The translations under genes were made by a program, and so were the position numbers. Of a stretch of 41,574 nucleotides of DNA, positions 33,968 to 41,574 are shown one piece after another (position 1 is the first letter of the stretch; every line of letters begins with the position of its first letter). The DNA is from Muribaculaceae bacterium (GTDB taxonomy: Bacteria > Bacteroidota > Bacteroidia > Bacteroidales > Muribaculaceae). The DNA lies in contig JAIDTL010000161.1 of NCBI GenBank assembly GCA_029060725.1, positions 1-41,574 of the forward strand, given 5' to 3'. The notes beneath the pieces are model-generated. The model saw only the letters and a program-made list of their open reading frames with translations. It searched no databases and had not been told where the DNA came from.

Positions 33968-35140
33968 TTATTTGCTTACGGTTGTTTCAGTTGATACCGG
34001 CTTGTCGTTGTCGAGTGTGCAGATTGCAACGCGGTTCCAGCTTTCTTCTTCAAACATGTGGCCGATACCCATGCCTTCAGCCTTGATTCTGCTTGCGGGG
34101 ATTCCATACTTGCTTACGAGCATATCCTTTACAGATTCAGCACGCTGGTTGGCGAGACGTTCGTTGACTTCTGCAGGACCATCCTGTGAAGCATAACCCT
34201 TGATACTTACAGTAGCCTGTGGGTGATTCTTAAGATAAGAAGCAACTGCTGCTACGTTTGGAAGCTGATCGGCAGGTACATTATAGCGACCGATTGCGAA
34301 GTTGACATATCTGACTGTGCTGAGGAAGTCCTGAGTTTCCTTAACTACGACAGGCTTCTGATTTTTCATCTTTTCCAGCTGAGCGGCAAGTCTCATGTTT
34401 TCATTGTCACTTGCATTGAGGGCATCGCCTGCAGTGGCAAGTTCAGCACGAAGGTTGGTGACTTTCTCATTAAGTGCTGCGATTTCGTCAAGATTATAGT
34501 TTGGTACACTATACTTGAAGCCATCACCAAGTTTCACAGATACGCCTGCCATAATATTGAAAGTGGCTTTTTCTGCATTGTATGCAGCTGAAGTCTGCTT
34601 TACACCGGCGTCGCTCATATCCCAAAGTACGCTTGGACGGATTGAAAGAGTGACCTTTTCACTGACGTTGAAGTTTAAGTTCAGTCCGGCTTTAGTAGCG
34701 AAGAAGTTCCAGTCATTGCCTTTACCATTCTGATAGAGGTGGCCCCATCCTGCGCCTGCTACGGCTTCGATGTCAAATACGTTGTGAGTTCCGTAAGGCT
34801 GGAAGAGCTTGAAGAGGTTGACTGCTCCGTATGTGCCTACATAGCTTGCATCAAATGCTGTAGAAGAGTGGGTCTGTCCTTTCCAATTGGAAGTGTTGAC
34901 TGCTGCGTCGCCTTCTACGCCAAGTGCGAAAGCGGGAGTGATTTGCTTGCGGATGTCAAGACCTGCGACACCACGCATATCTTTGAAGAACTTAGATCCT
35001 TTGTAGAGAGGAGTTGTTGCGCCACCCTGGACTCCGATTGACATGTTGCTGAAGAAACCTGGTTTCTGAAGAGATTCCTGAGCCATTGCGGTTGCCGCTC
35101 CTGAAAGAATGACTGCTGCGGCGAGTAATGTTTTTTTCAT
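33968..35140 (-). CDS. OmpA family outer-membrane protein
   Basis: 390 aa with signal peptide MKKTLLAAAVILSGAATAMA. Residues about 30-210: eight-stranded-type beta-barrel (MSIGVQGGATTPLY, VTLSIRPSVLWDMS, FNIMAGVSVKLGDG). Residues about 222-270: a coiled coil with a heptad pattern (LNEKVTNLRAELATAGDAL). Residues about 280-385: OmpA peptidoglycan-binding domain (VSIKGYASQDGPAEVNERLANQRAESV; NRVAI). It anchors the outer membrane to the cell wall and is usually abundant. It has a 277-bp upstream region and a strong terminator. The central coiled coil is an addition relative to the enterobacterial protein. Confidence 0.94.
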   Translation of the reverse strand: MKKTLLAAAVILSGAATAMAQESLQKPGFFSNMSIGVQGGATTPLYKGSKFFKDMRGVAGLDIRKQITPAFALGVEGDAAVNTSNWKGQTHSSTAFDASYVGTYGAVNLFKLFQPYGTHNVFDIEAVAGAGWGHLYQNGKGNDWNFFATKAGLNLNFNVSEKVTLSIRPSVLWDMSDAGVKQTSAAYNAEKATFNIMAGVSVKLGDGFKYSVPNYNLDEIAALNEKVTNLRAELATAGDALNASDNENMRLAAQLEKMKNQKPVVVKETQDFLSTVRYVNFAIGRYNVPADQLPNVAAVASYLKNHPQATVSIKGYASQDGPAEVNERLANQRAESVKDMLVSKYGIPASRIKAEGMGIGHMFEEESWNRVAICTLDNDKPVSTETTVSK

Positions 35141-35417
35141 AGTTGTGCGTTTTTTAAGTTGATTAATTAAGATAGTTTTTATTTCGGGTTTACAGCTTCA
35201 ATGAAGGAGTGTTCCGTTTCAGTGAAATTGTACCATTAAAACGCGTCAGCTTTAAAAATGGCACACTCAAAAATTCAAAAAATTCCACATTTAATAAATT
35301 TGTAATATAAACAGCTTATAAGCTATTGAGTGATAAGTTTTTGATGATATTGTTGCAAAAATATAAAAATGGACATACGAGCCGTACGTCCATATCTTGT
35401 CATTAGAAATAATTGCT
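35141..35417. other. Long upstream region of the OmpA-family gene
   Basis: 277 bp without a gene. The only -7-like match on the minus strand is TATTTTTG (35356-35363), which lies in the T-tract of the preceding terminator and would give a leader of over 200 nt. A palindrome AGCTTATAAGCT lies near 35313-35324. A long leader open to sRNA or RNA-stability control is possible but not shown. Confidence 0.4.
35357..35393 (-). terminator. Terminator of the rhomboid/EEP operon
   Basis: Hairpin ATGGACGTACG...CGTATGTCCAT (35369-35393, one internal mismatch) is followed by TTTTTATATTTTTG on the minus strand. Confidence 0.75.
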
Positions 35418-36548
35418 TCAGGGGAGTATTTCGAAGGTTGCTTCTACAGGATAATGATCTGAAGTGTTGATGCGGTGACGCTTTGTCTTGATGGCCTTGA
35501 GATGGTCGCCTCGATAGAAGATCTGGTCGATGTGGAATAAAAAGAGAAACTGATTGAATGTGTTTGTCGGTCCAAGACTTGTCTCCGGATAAGCATCTTG
35601 GAAACCGGCTTTACGCATCAATCTATACGACCAACTTCCGGGAACGTCGTTGAAATCCCCACATGCAATTAGAGTCGAAAGATCGGATGTGGAGCTAATC
35701 ATTTCTTCCACATTCTTCGCCCTCGTCCGGAAGGCTTCGCCAAGCTTAGGGAAGATTTCATATCTAAATTCCTTATAGCTCTTCTTTGCAGTGTCTACTC
35801 CGCGTATCTCTGTCACTACCTCGCGTTCTGTATCCGTAAGGTCGTAAGATGTCATGTGGAAATCTACAAGTGGGAGTTTAAACCCATTTATATCCACCTC
35901 GAAAAGTCGCCATCTTCTGCGCTTTGCCCAGTAGCTGTCTTCTTCTGAATCATTATTATTGATAGGGAGTTCCACTATAGGATACTTCGACAATACTTTC
36001 AAGTCTAATGCATAATAGCTTGTTCCCGGTCCTCCGGCACGATAAGGATAGGCTGCATAGAGCGAATCAATCATCCCTCGGCTCCAATGATGTATTTCTT
36101 TTGGGTCTTCGAAATTGATGAGCTCCTGCAGGCAGATGATATCTGCATCAGACTTAATGAGAAACTCTATTGCCCGGTTGCCCGGTTGCTCCGACATAGT
36201 AGTATCGGCAAGGTGGAGGCAATTGAAGGTCATGAGCCTGAATGTCCGCTTTTCATCTTGTGCTGATTTAGAAAAGGCAATAGGGGTGACGTCTTTGAGT
36301 GTGCCCCATCCTAAAAAAAGAGTCAGACCTGCTAAGGCTCCCATTAATATCCTTCCGGATAAAAGCCATGCTATTCCGACGATTAGCGTTGATATTGCAA
36401 GATAGGGGGTGGCAAGCGCGAGTACGGAAGGGAGAGTCATGTACTCAGGATTGCATTTCCCTCCGAAGCATGCGGCTAAGGTCACGATGAAAAGCACTAT
36501 TGACGCTATCTTCAGGCATATTCGTATGAGTGGTGAGATTATAATCAT
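35418..36548 (-). CDS. Membrane-anchored endonuclease/exonuclease/phosphatase family protein
   Basis: 376 aa. Three N-terminal membrane helices (about 8-27, 42-62, 65-83) precede an EEP-fold catalytic domain (about 103-376). Catalytic residues are visible: LMTFNCLHL, ICLQELINF (metal-binding Glu), LPLVDFHMTS, LIACGDFNDVPGS (Asp/Asn), IDQIFY and TSDHYPVEATF (Asp-His). Proteins of this layout cleave phosphodiester or phosphate esters, and the domain likely faces the periplasm or outer leaflet. Substrate unknown. Last gene of an operon with two rhomboid proteases (41-bp gap). Confidence 0.88.
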   Translation of the reverse strand: MIIISPLIRICLKIASIVLFIVTLAACFGGKCNPEYMTLPSVLALATPYLAISTLIVGIAWLLSGRILMGALAGLTLFLGWGTLKDVTPIAFSKSAQDEKRTFRLMTFNCLHLADTTMSEQPGNRAIEFLIKSDADIICLQELINFEDPKEIHHWSRGMIDSLYAAYPYRAGGPGTSYYALDLKVLSKYPIVELPINNNDSEEDSYWAKRRRWRLFEVDINGFKLPLVDFHMTSYDLTDTEREVVTEIRGVDTAKKSYKEFRYEIFPKLGEAFRTRAKNVEEMISSTSDLSTLIACGDFNDVPGSWSYRLMRKAGFQDAYPETSLGPTNTFNQFLFLFHIDQIFYRGDHLKAIKTKRHRINTSDHYPVEATFEILP

Positions 36549-36589
36549 TATCTTAAAATTTTTGAGGTGGAATCATTGAGGATAAGAGA

Positions 36590-37414
36590 TTATTTACTGA
36601 GTTTTTTTGAGAGGTCGTTGAGCTCTTTGCGCTCTTTTCGGGAAAGACTTTCGTAGCCCGAAAGTTTTATCTTGTCGAGAAGGGTGTCAAGGCGATCCAT
36701 ATCAGTTTGGCGTTGCTTGAGCACTCGCACCATCAAGTCGGGCTTCCTGTCTGTTTTGTTTTGGTGTCTTTTATTAAACTCCGGTATAATTTTGGTCGGG
36801 TCTGTGCCATTACGCAGCATTAGTCCGAACGCGATTCCCCATATCAGTCCGCCGATGTGGGCTGCCTGATTGCCCCCGCCACCTAAGAAAGTCAGCAAGC
36901 AGCAGACGACGGCTACCCATTTAAGTCTGACTTCTCCTATTAGAAAAAGATTTACAGGATGATCAGGCAGGCGGATTGCAGCCACACTCATCACGGCTAT
37001 AACAGCAGCGCTGCATCCACACAGCCATCCTGAACCATATCCGATTGCTGCAGAAGCAAGAAACAGGATGCCTCCGGCAAGTCCGCCACCTATAAAAGCA
37101 AATAACAGATGACGATCGGAAAGGGTGATGAGCATAATGCGTCCAAACCAATATAGCCAAAGAATATTAAATAGCACATGGAGCACATCGAAATGTATGG
37201 CCATGTAGGTGAGCAATGTCCAAGGGCGAGTGATGAAGAGAGTAAATAATGAAGGTAGTGTCAGCCATTCAGCTATAGGAACATAGAAATGTATTATTTG
37301 CCCAATAAGTGTCAGCAGTGTCACCAAGAGCCATATAGCAGCTTCGCCGAGTGTAAGCCACGCCAATACAGTGCTCCCACCGCAATAAGCAGTCCACTTT
37401 TCTATAATTCTCAT
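36590..37414 (-). CDS. Rhomboid family intramembrane serine protease with C-terminal helical tail
   Basis: 274 aa. Six membrane helices (about 25-205). Catalytic Ser 135 sits in GCSAAV (most rhomboids have GASG), and catalytic His 186 in AAHIGGL. HFDVLHVLFNILWLYWFG matches the conserved H-x-x-x-x-H-x-x-x-N region. The C-terminal cytosolic tail (about 215-274) is basic and ends with a short helical domain (LDTLLDKIKLSGYESLSRKE) that often follows Bacteroidetes rhomboids. It cleaves membrane-protein helices; the target is unknown. Diverged paralog of the next gene upstream, 38 bp away. Confidence 0.9.
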   Translation of the reverse strand: MRIIEKWTAYCGGSTVLAWLTLGEAAIWLLVTLLTLIGQIIHFYVPIAEWLTLPSLFTLFITRPWTLLTYMAIHFDVLHVLFNILWLYWFGRIMLITLSDRHLLFAFIGGGLAGGILFLASAAIGYGSGWLCGCSAAVIAVMSVAAIRLPDHPVNLFLIGEVRLKWVAVVCCLLTFLGGGGNQAAHIGGLIWGIAFGLMLRNGTDPTKIIPEFNKRHQNKTDRKPDLMVRVLKQRQTDMDRLDTLLDKIKLSGYESLSRKERKELNDLSKKLSK

Positions 37415-37421
37415 CTTTTAC

Positions 37422-37455
37422 AAATTCAAAATTCTCTATTCTCAAATCTCAATCA
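37422..37455. repeat. Short 7-bp degenerate tandem array between the rhomboid genes
   Basis: On the minus strand, units ATTGAGA, TTTGAGA, ATAGAGA, ATTTTGA, ATTTGTA, period 7. The stop codon of the upstream rhomboid gene (37453-37455) lies at its edge. Less regular than the other arrays. Confidence 0.55.
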
Positions 37456-38217
37456 AAATCTGTGGAGAGTCCCTTTCTTCTTCCAATAGAGGAGTATGAA
37501 GAAGCCGAAGATCATGCCGCCGAGGTGGGCGAAATGGGCTACTGTGCTCATTGTGCCACTTACTCCGAGGAAAAATTCGATTACTCCATATCCGATCACC
37601 ATATATTTAGCTTTTATAGGGACAGGAATAAAGAAAAGGTAAAGCGGCATGTCGGGAAATGTGAAAGCAAAACCGAGCAGAATGCCGTAGATGGCTCCGG
37701 AGGCTCCAATGGTCACCATCATCGACTTGAAGTCGGCAATTGCTTCTATCCATTTTGCATCTCCGCTTGCTAATGCAGCGTCTACGATGGTTTTCATGTG
37801 TTCGGAGGTCAAACCATTGAGTTTGGCTATGCCGTCTACATATTCTGATTTCCAAGTCAGTTCCCATACACCTTCCTGCACTAAGGCTGCCCCGACACCG
37901 CATACGAGATAAAAAGTCAGGAAGCGTTTGCCTCCCCATACTTGCTCAAGTATCCTGCCAAACATCCATAGCGAGAACATATTGAAGAGTATGTGGGCAG
38001 GACTATGAGGGTCGTGCATGAACATATATGTGAATATCTGTGCCGGATTGAAGTGCGTGCTGCCAAATATATGGAGACCTAAAAGGTTGACAAGTGTCTT
38101 TGAAAAGCCTGGCACCAAAATTTCAGCCAGCCATACGATTAGATTTATTAATATCAAGTTTTTTGTCACCGGAGGGATGGAGCGCCACCAGCCACCGGAA
38201 TTGGATCCGTAGTTCAT
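37453..38217 (-). CDS. Rhomboid family intramembrane serine protease
   Basis: 254 aa from the ATG at 38215-38217 (MNYGSNSGGWWRS); the open frame runs to 38256, but a TAAATTTG -7 box (38245-38252) occupies it. Six membrane helices. Catalytic Ser 163 is in GASGAIYG and His 221 in HFAHLGG. SPAHILFNMFSLWMFGR gives the conserved N/H region. A hydrophilic loop of about 45 residues (GVWELTWKSEYVDGIAKL..., about 116-155) between helices is longer than in typical rhomboids. First gene of the operon with the second rhomboid and the EEP protein. Confidence 0.93.
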   Translation of the reverse strand: MNYGSNSGGWWRSIPPVTKNLILINLIVWLAEILVPGFSKTLVNLLGLHIFGSTHFNPAQIFTYMFMHDPHSPAHILFNMFSLWMFGRILEQVWGGKRFLTFYLVCGVGAALVQEGVWELTWKSEYVDGIAKLNGLTSEHMKTIVDAALASGDAKWIEAIADFKSMMVTIGASGAIYGILLGFAFTFPDMPLYLFFIPVPIKAKYMVIGYGVIEFFLGVSGTMSTVAHFAHLGGMIFGFFILLYWKKKGTLHRF

Positions 38218-38244
38218 ATTTGGGTTGTTTTGCGTTTTACGATG

Positions 38245-38252
38245 CAAATTTA
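38245..38252 (-). promoter_or_regulatory. -7 box of the rhomboid/EEP operon
   Basis: TAAATTTG on the minus strand, 27 bp before the chosen start; -33 element weak. Confidence 0.55.
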
Positions 38253-38334
38253 GCAATTTTAGTCCGTATTTAAGGCGAGAAAGTGCTAAAATAGAAAAAT
38301 TTTATATATTTTTTAATTTTTTTTCTTTGAAAAG

Positions 38335-38365
38335 TTTGTATTTAACGTTTTTAACACTATATTTG
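38335..38365 (+). promoter_or_regulatory. Promoter of the HU gene
   Basis: TTTG (38335-38338), 19-bp spacer, TATATTTG (38358-38365); AT-rich upstream tract. The leader is about 60 nt. Confidence 0.75.
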
Positions 38366-38432
38366 CGCCTTGAAAAGTGTTTATAAATAAAGAAAACTTA
38401 AAAGAATAAGCGATAACCCAAAAAATTGAATT

Positions 38433-38696
38433 ATGAATAAGACAGATCTCGTCAATGAAGTCGCCGCTAAGGCTGGTCTCAGCAAGGTAGACTCAAAGAA
38501 AGCAGTAGACGCAGTGCTCGAATCAATCGAACAGGCTCTTGCTAATGAAGACAAAGTGCAGCTCATCGGCTTCGGTACATTTGCAGTGGTTGAAAAGCCT
38601 GCTCGTGAAGGCATCAACCCACGCACTAAGGAAAAAATCCAGATTGAGGCTCGCAAGGTTGTGAAATTCAAGCCTGCCGATGGCCTTGGCAAGTAA
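38433..38696 (+). CDS. HU family DNA-binding protein
   Basis: 87 aa, nucleoid-associated dimer that bends DNA. The N-terminal helical body is MNKTDLVNEVAAKAGLSKVD, then IGFGTFAVVEKPAREG, and the DNA-inserting beta-arm carries INPRTKEKIQIEA with the signature Pro. Ends KFKPADGLGK. Length is typical (about 90). It has its own promoter and a perfect hairpin terminator, so it is a single-gene transcript and probably highly expressed. Confidence 0.97.
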   Translation: MNKTDLVNEVAAKAGLSKVDSKKAVDAVLESIEQALANEDKVQLIGFGTFAVVEKPAREGINPRTKEKIQIEARKVVKFKPADGLGK

Positions 38697-38724
38697 GATA
38701 TCCCTACGGATGTAATCTGATAAT

Positions 38725-38762
38725 AAATCGGCTTCCCATTCAATATGGGAAGCCGATTTATT
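38725..38762 (+). terminator. Terminator of the HU gene
   Basis: A perfect 14-bp stem (38725-38738 with 38746-38759, AAATCGGCTTCCCA) with a 7-nt loop is followed by ATTTG. The trailing T-rich part overlaps the -33 box of argS. Confidence 0.9.
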
Positions 38763-38792
38763 TGCTAATATCATAATTTATTGTTAAATTTG
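38761..38792 (+). promoter_or_regulatory. Promoter of argS
   Basis: TTTG (38761-38764), 20-bp spacer, TAAATTTG (38785-38792). It fixes the argS start at 38817, since the open frame upstream begins within this promoter. Confidence 0.8.
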
Positions 38793-38816
38793 CATACGAA
38801 TTTGATAACTTTAAAA

Positions 38817-40598
38817 ATGAAGATAGAATCGATAATTACTCAAGGCGTGAGCGATGCCGTAAAAGCGCTGTATAGCCTTGATTTCCCGGCTGATAAGATA
38901 CAGCCTCAACAGACTAAAAAGGAATTTGAAGGCAACCTCACCATAATGGCTTTCCCATTTCTGAAGGCTTCTCATAAATCGCCGGAAGCCACAGCTACGG
39001 AAATCGGGGAGTGGCTCGTGGAAAATGTGCCTGCCGTTGAGAAATTTAATGTGGTGAAAGGATTCCTCAACATATCAGTCAACCCTACATTCTGGTTGAC
39101 AACTCTCCATGGCATTGCTGAAGACCCGGAATTCGGTATCCGTCATGCCGACGAGAACTCCGACCTCGTGATGGTGGAATACTCAAGCCCCAACACCAAC
39201 AAGCCGCTTCATCTCGGACACGTCCGCAATAATCTCCTTGGCTATTCGCTTGCCAAGATTCTTGAGGCAAATGGACACAAGGTGGTGAAAACCAATATCG
39301 TCAACGACCGTGGCATACATATCTGCAAGTCAATGCTTGCTTGGAAGAAATGGGGCAATGGTGCGACTCCGGAATCTACTGGAAAGAAAGGCGACCATCT
39401 GATTGGCGATTTCTATGTCCTTTTCGACAAGCACTTCAAGGATGAAGTGAAACAACTTATGGAGAAAGAAGCCCTTTCAGAAGATGATGCGAAAGCGAAG
39501 TCTCCATTGATGCTTGAAGCTCGCGAGATGCTCCGCAAGTGGGAGGCGGGTGATAAAGAGGTGCGCGATCTCTGGAAGATGATGAACGAATGGGTATACG
39601 CAGGTTTCGATGAGACATATCGTCGTCTCGGTGTCGGTTTCGACAAGATCTACTATGAGAGCGACACTTATCTTCAGGGTAAGGACCTTGTGCTCAAAGG
39701 ACTCGACGAAGGAATCATGTATCGCAAAGACGACGGCTCTGTATGGGCGGATTTGACTCCTGACGGACTTGACCATAAACTTCTCCTCCGTGCAGATGGC
39801 ACATCCGTCTACATGACTCAGGATATCGGCACTGCCAAACTGCGCTATCAGGATTTCCCTATCGACAAGATGATATACGTGGTAGGCAACGAACAGAACT
39901 ATCACTTCCAGGTGCTTTCTTTGCTTCTTGATAAGCTGGGTTTCAAGTGGGGTAAAGATCTGACTCACTTCTCCTACGGAATGGTGGAACTCCCCGAAGG
40001 AAAAATGAAGAGTCGTGAAGGGACGGTAGTTGATGCCGACGATCTCATTGACAAGATGATCGCTGATGCGGCTGAGACCGGTGCCGAACGTTTTGCCGAT
40101 ATGCCTGAAGAAGAACGTGCAGAAGTGGCACGCATCGTCGGAATGGGAGCGTTGAAATACTTCCTCCTTAAGGTTGACCCCCGCAAGAACATGCTCTTCA
40201 ATCCTAAGGAATCGATTGATTTCAATGGAAACACCGGACCTTTCTTGCAGTATACATACGCACGTGTGCAGTCAGTGCTACGCCGTGCAGGTGATGACTT
40301 CGATCCTCTCTATATGCCTACTGCTATACCAAATGAAGTGGAATCTGATCTTATTCAGAAAGTGGCAGACTTCCCGGAAGTGGTGAAAGAAGCAGGTCGC
40401 ACATATAGTCCTTCGCTAATTGCAAACTATTGCTTCGAGCTTGCTAAGGAATACAACCGCTTCTATCACGACTACAGCATCTTGAAAGAAGAGAATCCTG
40501 CAGTTCGCCAGCTACGTCTGTTGCTAAGCTATGTAGTGGCACGCACTCTGAAGACCGGAGTCTCACTCCTTGGAATGGAGATGCCGGAGCGTATGTAG
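38817..40598 (+). CDS. argS: Arginyl-tRNA synthetase
   Basis: 593 aa from the ATG at 38817 (MKIESIITQGVSDAV); the 12-residue longer ORF starts inside the promoter. Class I aminoacyl-tRNA synthetase: N-terminal tRNA D-loop domain (about 1-110, EGNLTIMAFPFLKA), VEYSSPNTNKPLHLGHVRN with the HIGH-type signature at 132-135, YVVGNEQNYHFQVL, GKMKSREGTVV as the degenerate KMSKS loop, and the C-terminal anticodon-binding DALR domain ending in the SLLGMEMPERM motif. Full length. Confidence 0.97.
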   Translation: MKIESIITQGVSDAVKALYSLDFPADKIQPQQTKKEFEGNLTIMAFPFLKASHKSPEATATEIGEWLVENVPAVEKFNVVKGFLNISVNPTFWLTTLHGIAEDPEFGIRHADENSDLVMVEYSSPNTNKPLHLGHVRNNLLGYSLAKILEANGHKVVKTNIVNDRGIHICKSMLAWKKWGNGATPESTGKKGDHLIGDFYVLFDKHFKDEVKQLMEKEALSEDDAKAKSPLMLEAREMLRKWEAGDKEVRDLWKMMNEWVYAGFDETYRRLGVGFDKIYYESDTYLQGKDLVLKGLDEGIMYRKDDGSVWADLTPDGLDHKLLLRADGTSVYMTQDIGTAKLRYQDFPIDKMIYVVGNEQNYHFQVLSLLLDKLGFKWGKDLTHFSYGMVELPEGKMKSREGTVVDADDLIDKMIADAAETGAERFADMPEEERAEVARIVGMGALKYFLLKVDPRKNMLFNPKESIDFNGNTGPFLQYTYARVQSVLRRAGDDFDPLYMPTAIPNEVESDLIQKVADFPEVVKEAGRTYSPSLIANYCFELAKEYNRFYHDYSILKEENPAVRQLRLLLSYVVARTLKTGVSLLGMEMPERM

Positions 40599-40644
40599 GC
40601 CCGGGATTAAACCGAAGCATCCATTTCATTGTCTATATTGTATA

Positions 40645-40680
40645 GTCCTTAGCGCCCTTAAAGCCCTTAAGACCCTTAAA
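40645..40680. repeat. Intergenic 9-bp tandem array (GCCCTTAAR)
   Basis: Four in-phase units (GTCCTTAGC, GCCCTTAAA, GCCCTTAAG, ACCCTTAAA) between argS and the BI-1 family gene. Confidence 0.8.
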
Positions 40681-40713
40681 CAATACGATTCAAAAACAAA
40701 AAAATAAATAAAT

Positions 40714-41439
40714 ATGTATCCAGACTACAACAATCAGCCGCAGACTCCTCCTCCATATTATGGTCAGTCTGCAGTAGCACGTCAGACTAATTCAGTCATG
40801 AAGCGTGTATATGTCCGTATGTTTATCGGACTTCTCGTGTCAGCATTCTGCGCACTCGGTGTGGCATCAAGTCCTGCCATGATCAATATAATCTTTGGCA
40901 ATCAGATTGTAATGTGGGGTCTCGTCATCGCCATGTTTGCTATGGCTATCTTGATTCCTGTCCGCATGATGAAGATGTCGAGTGGGACAGTCCTCGTTCT
41001 TTTCTTGGTCTATTCAGCATTGATGGGCACATTCCTCAGCAGTATCTTCCTTGCATATAAGTTGTCGGCTATTGTGTCTACTTTCTTCATCACTGCCGGT
41101 ACGTTTGGCGCTATGACAGTGTATGGATATTTCACAAAGTCAGACCTTACTAAGATGGGCTCATTCCTTATGATGGCCCTCTTCGGTCTCATCATTGCAA
41201 TGCTTGTGAATATATTCCTGAAAAGCGGCACGATGAGCTATATCATTTCGATCGTCGGTGTGCTTATCTTCACAGGTCTCACTGCTTGGGACACTCAGCA
41301 AGTTAAGCAACTCGCTGCTGCAAATCTTGATCCTGCACTTGCCGACAAGCTTGCTACCATGGGCGCGATGAACCTTTATCTCGACTTCATCAACCTCTTC
41401 CTCTTCCTCTTGCGTATTTTCGGTGGCAACCGTGACTAA
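40714..41439 (+). CDS. Bax inhibitor-1/YccA family integral membrane protein
   Basis: 241 aa. A Pro/Tyr/Gln-rich cytosolic head (about 1-28) precedes seven hydrophobic helices (about 33-235). BI-1 family marks are MKRVYVRMFIGLLVSAFCAL at the start of helix 1, the TAWDTQQVKQL motif after helix 6, and the final GAMNLYLDFINLFLFLLRIF with the conserved Asp. Homologs act as calcium-leak channels or as regulators of membrane proteolysis by FtsH; which applies here is unknown. Followed by a strong terminator. Confidence 0.94.
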   Translation: MYPDYNNQPQTPPPYYGQSAVARQTNSVMKRVYVRMFIGLLVSAFCALGVASSPAMINIIFGNQIVMWGLVIAMFAMAILIPVRMMKMSSGTVLVLFLVYSALMGTFLSSIFLAYKLSAIVSTFFITAGTFGAMTVYGYFTKSDLTKMGSFLMMALFGLIIAMLVNIFLKSGTMSYIISIVGVLIFTGLTAWDTQQVKQLAAANLDPALADKLATMGAMNLYLDFINLFLFLLRIFGGNRD

Positions 41440-41449
41440 AGAATACTCA

Positions 41450-41487
41450 AAAGGGCCTGCAGTGTGAAATTACGCTGCAGGCCCTTT
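41450..41487 (+). terminator. Terminator of the BI-1 family gene
   Basis: A 13-bp perfect stem (AAAGGGCCTGCAG, 41450-41462 with 41475-41487) with a 12-nt loop. The stem itself ends in TTT, followed by CTAAT. Confidence 0.85.
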
Positions 41488-41497
41488 CTAATACTCC

Positions 41498-41574
41498 CCA
41501 ACCCTCCAACCCCCCAACTCCACAACTCCACAACCTCACAACCTCACAACTCCCCAACTCCACAACCCCACAAC
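41498..41574. repeat. 8-bp tandem array (YYCACAAC family) running off the window
   Basis: Nine in-phase 8-bp units (CCAACCCT, CCAACCCC, CCAACTCC, ACAACTCC, ACAACCTC...) plus five bases at the window edge. Its reverse complement is the same GTTGTGRR family seen at 20459-20521. Confidence 0.9.

Overview
The window looks like chromosomal DNA of a gut Bacteroidales bacterium, most likely of the Muribaculaceae/Bacteroidaceae type. Several things point there: promoters of the Bacteroidetes form (TTTG, about 20 bp, TAnnTTTG), few Shine-Dalgarno sites, the gene order DUF6089-uppS-bamA-ompH-ompH-murI, a TPR/DUF4292/EnvC trio, a 347-residue IlvC, and a Bacteroidetes-only radical SAM/lipoprotein cassette. 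I cannot name the genus from sequence alone.

Layout. 1-275: a 20-bp perfect inverted repeat bounds a gene-poor segment. 310-4430: a large secreted GH43 plus BNR-propeller enzyme followed by a GT2 glycosyltransferase. 4475-4609: fifteen in-phase 9-bp repeats, then an M3 oligopeptidase. 6883-7512 (-): an unknown protein with a 44-aa partner. 7850-8017: an 8Fe-8S ferredoxin. 8107-10803 (-): a radical SAM/SPASM enzyme with three paralogous small exported proteins, two of them near-identical; a truncated copy of the enzyme's 5' end marks the duplication junction. 10998-11792: a formate/nitrite channel. 11795-13489 (-): one polypeptide joining an ECF sigma factor, a transmembrane helix, a long periplasmic linker and an outer-membrane beta-barrel. 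13674-18483: TPR protein, DUF4292 protein and an EnvC-like amidase activator. 18643-23966: ilvD-ilvB-ilvN-ilvC for branched-chain amino acids. 24059-24928 (-): ribD with a shortened reductase domain. 25120-33193: an envelope-biogenesis run (lipoprotein, DUF6089, uppS, bamA, two Skp/OmpH chaperones, murI, small TPR). 33190-38217 (-): small unknown protein, tRNA-Leu, OmpA-family protein, an endonuclease/exonuclease/phosphatase protein and two rhomboid proteases. 38433-41439: HU protein, argS and a Bax-inhibitor-1 family protein.

How the parts fit. Much of the window serves the cell envelope: lipid carrier synthesis (UppS), beta-barrel assembly (BamA), periplasmic chaperones (OmpH), peptidoglycan precursor supply (MurI), septal cleavage control (EnvC) and OmpA anchoring. 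The most unusual gene is the sigma factor fused to a TM helix and outer-membrane barrel, which would span both membranes and could couple surface state directly to transcription. The second is the radical SAM cassette, which probably modifies its neighbouring exported proteins and may draw electrons from the nearby ferredoxin (inference).

A recurring pattern is short intergenic tandem arrays with unrelated unit sequences but fixed periods of 7, 8, 9 or 14 bp. They lie at about eight gene junctions and repeatedly contain the stop codon of a flanking gene. Several start codons were moved downstream of the longest ORF because the -7 promoter box or such an array occupies the apparent N-terminal extension (ribD, bamA, argS, the second rhomboid, the second exported protein, ilvN).
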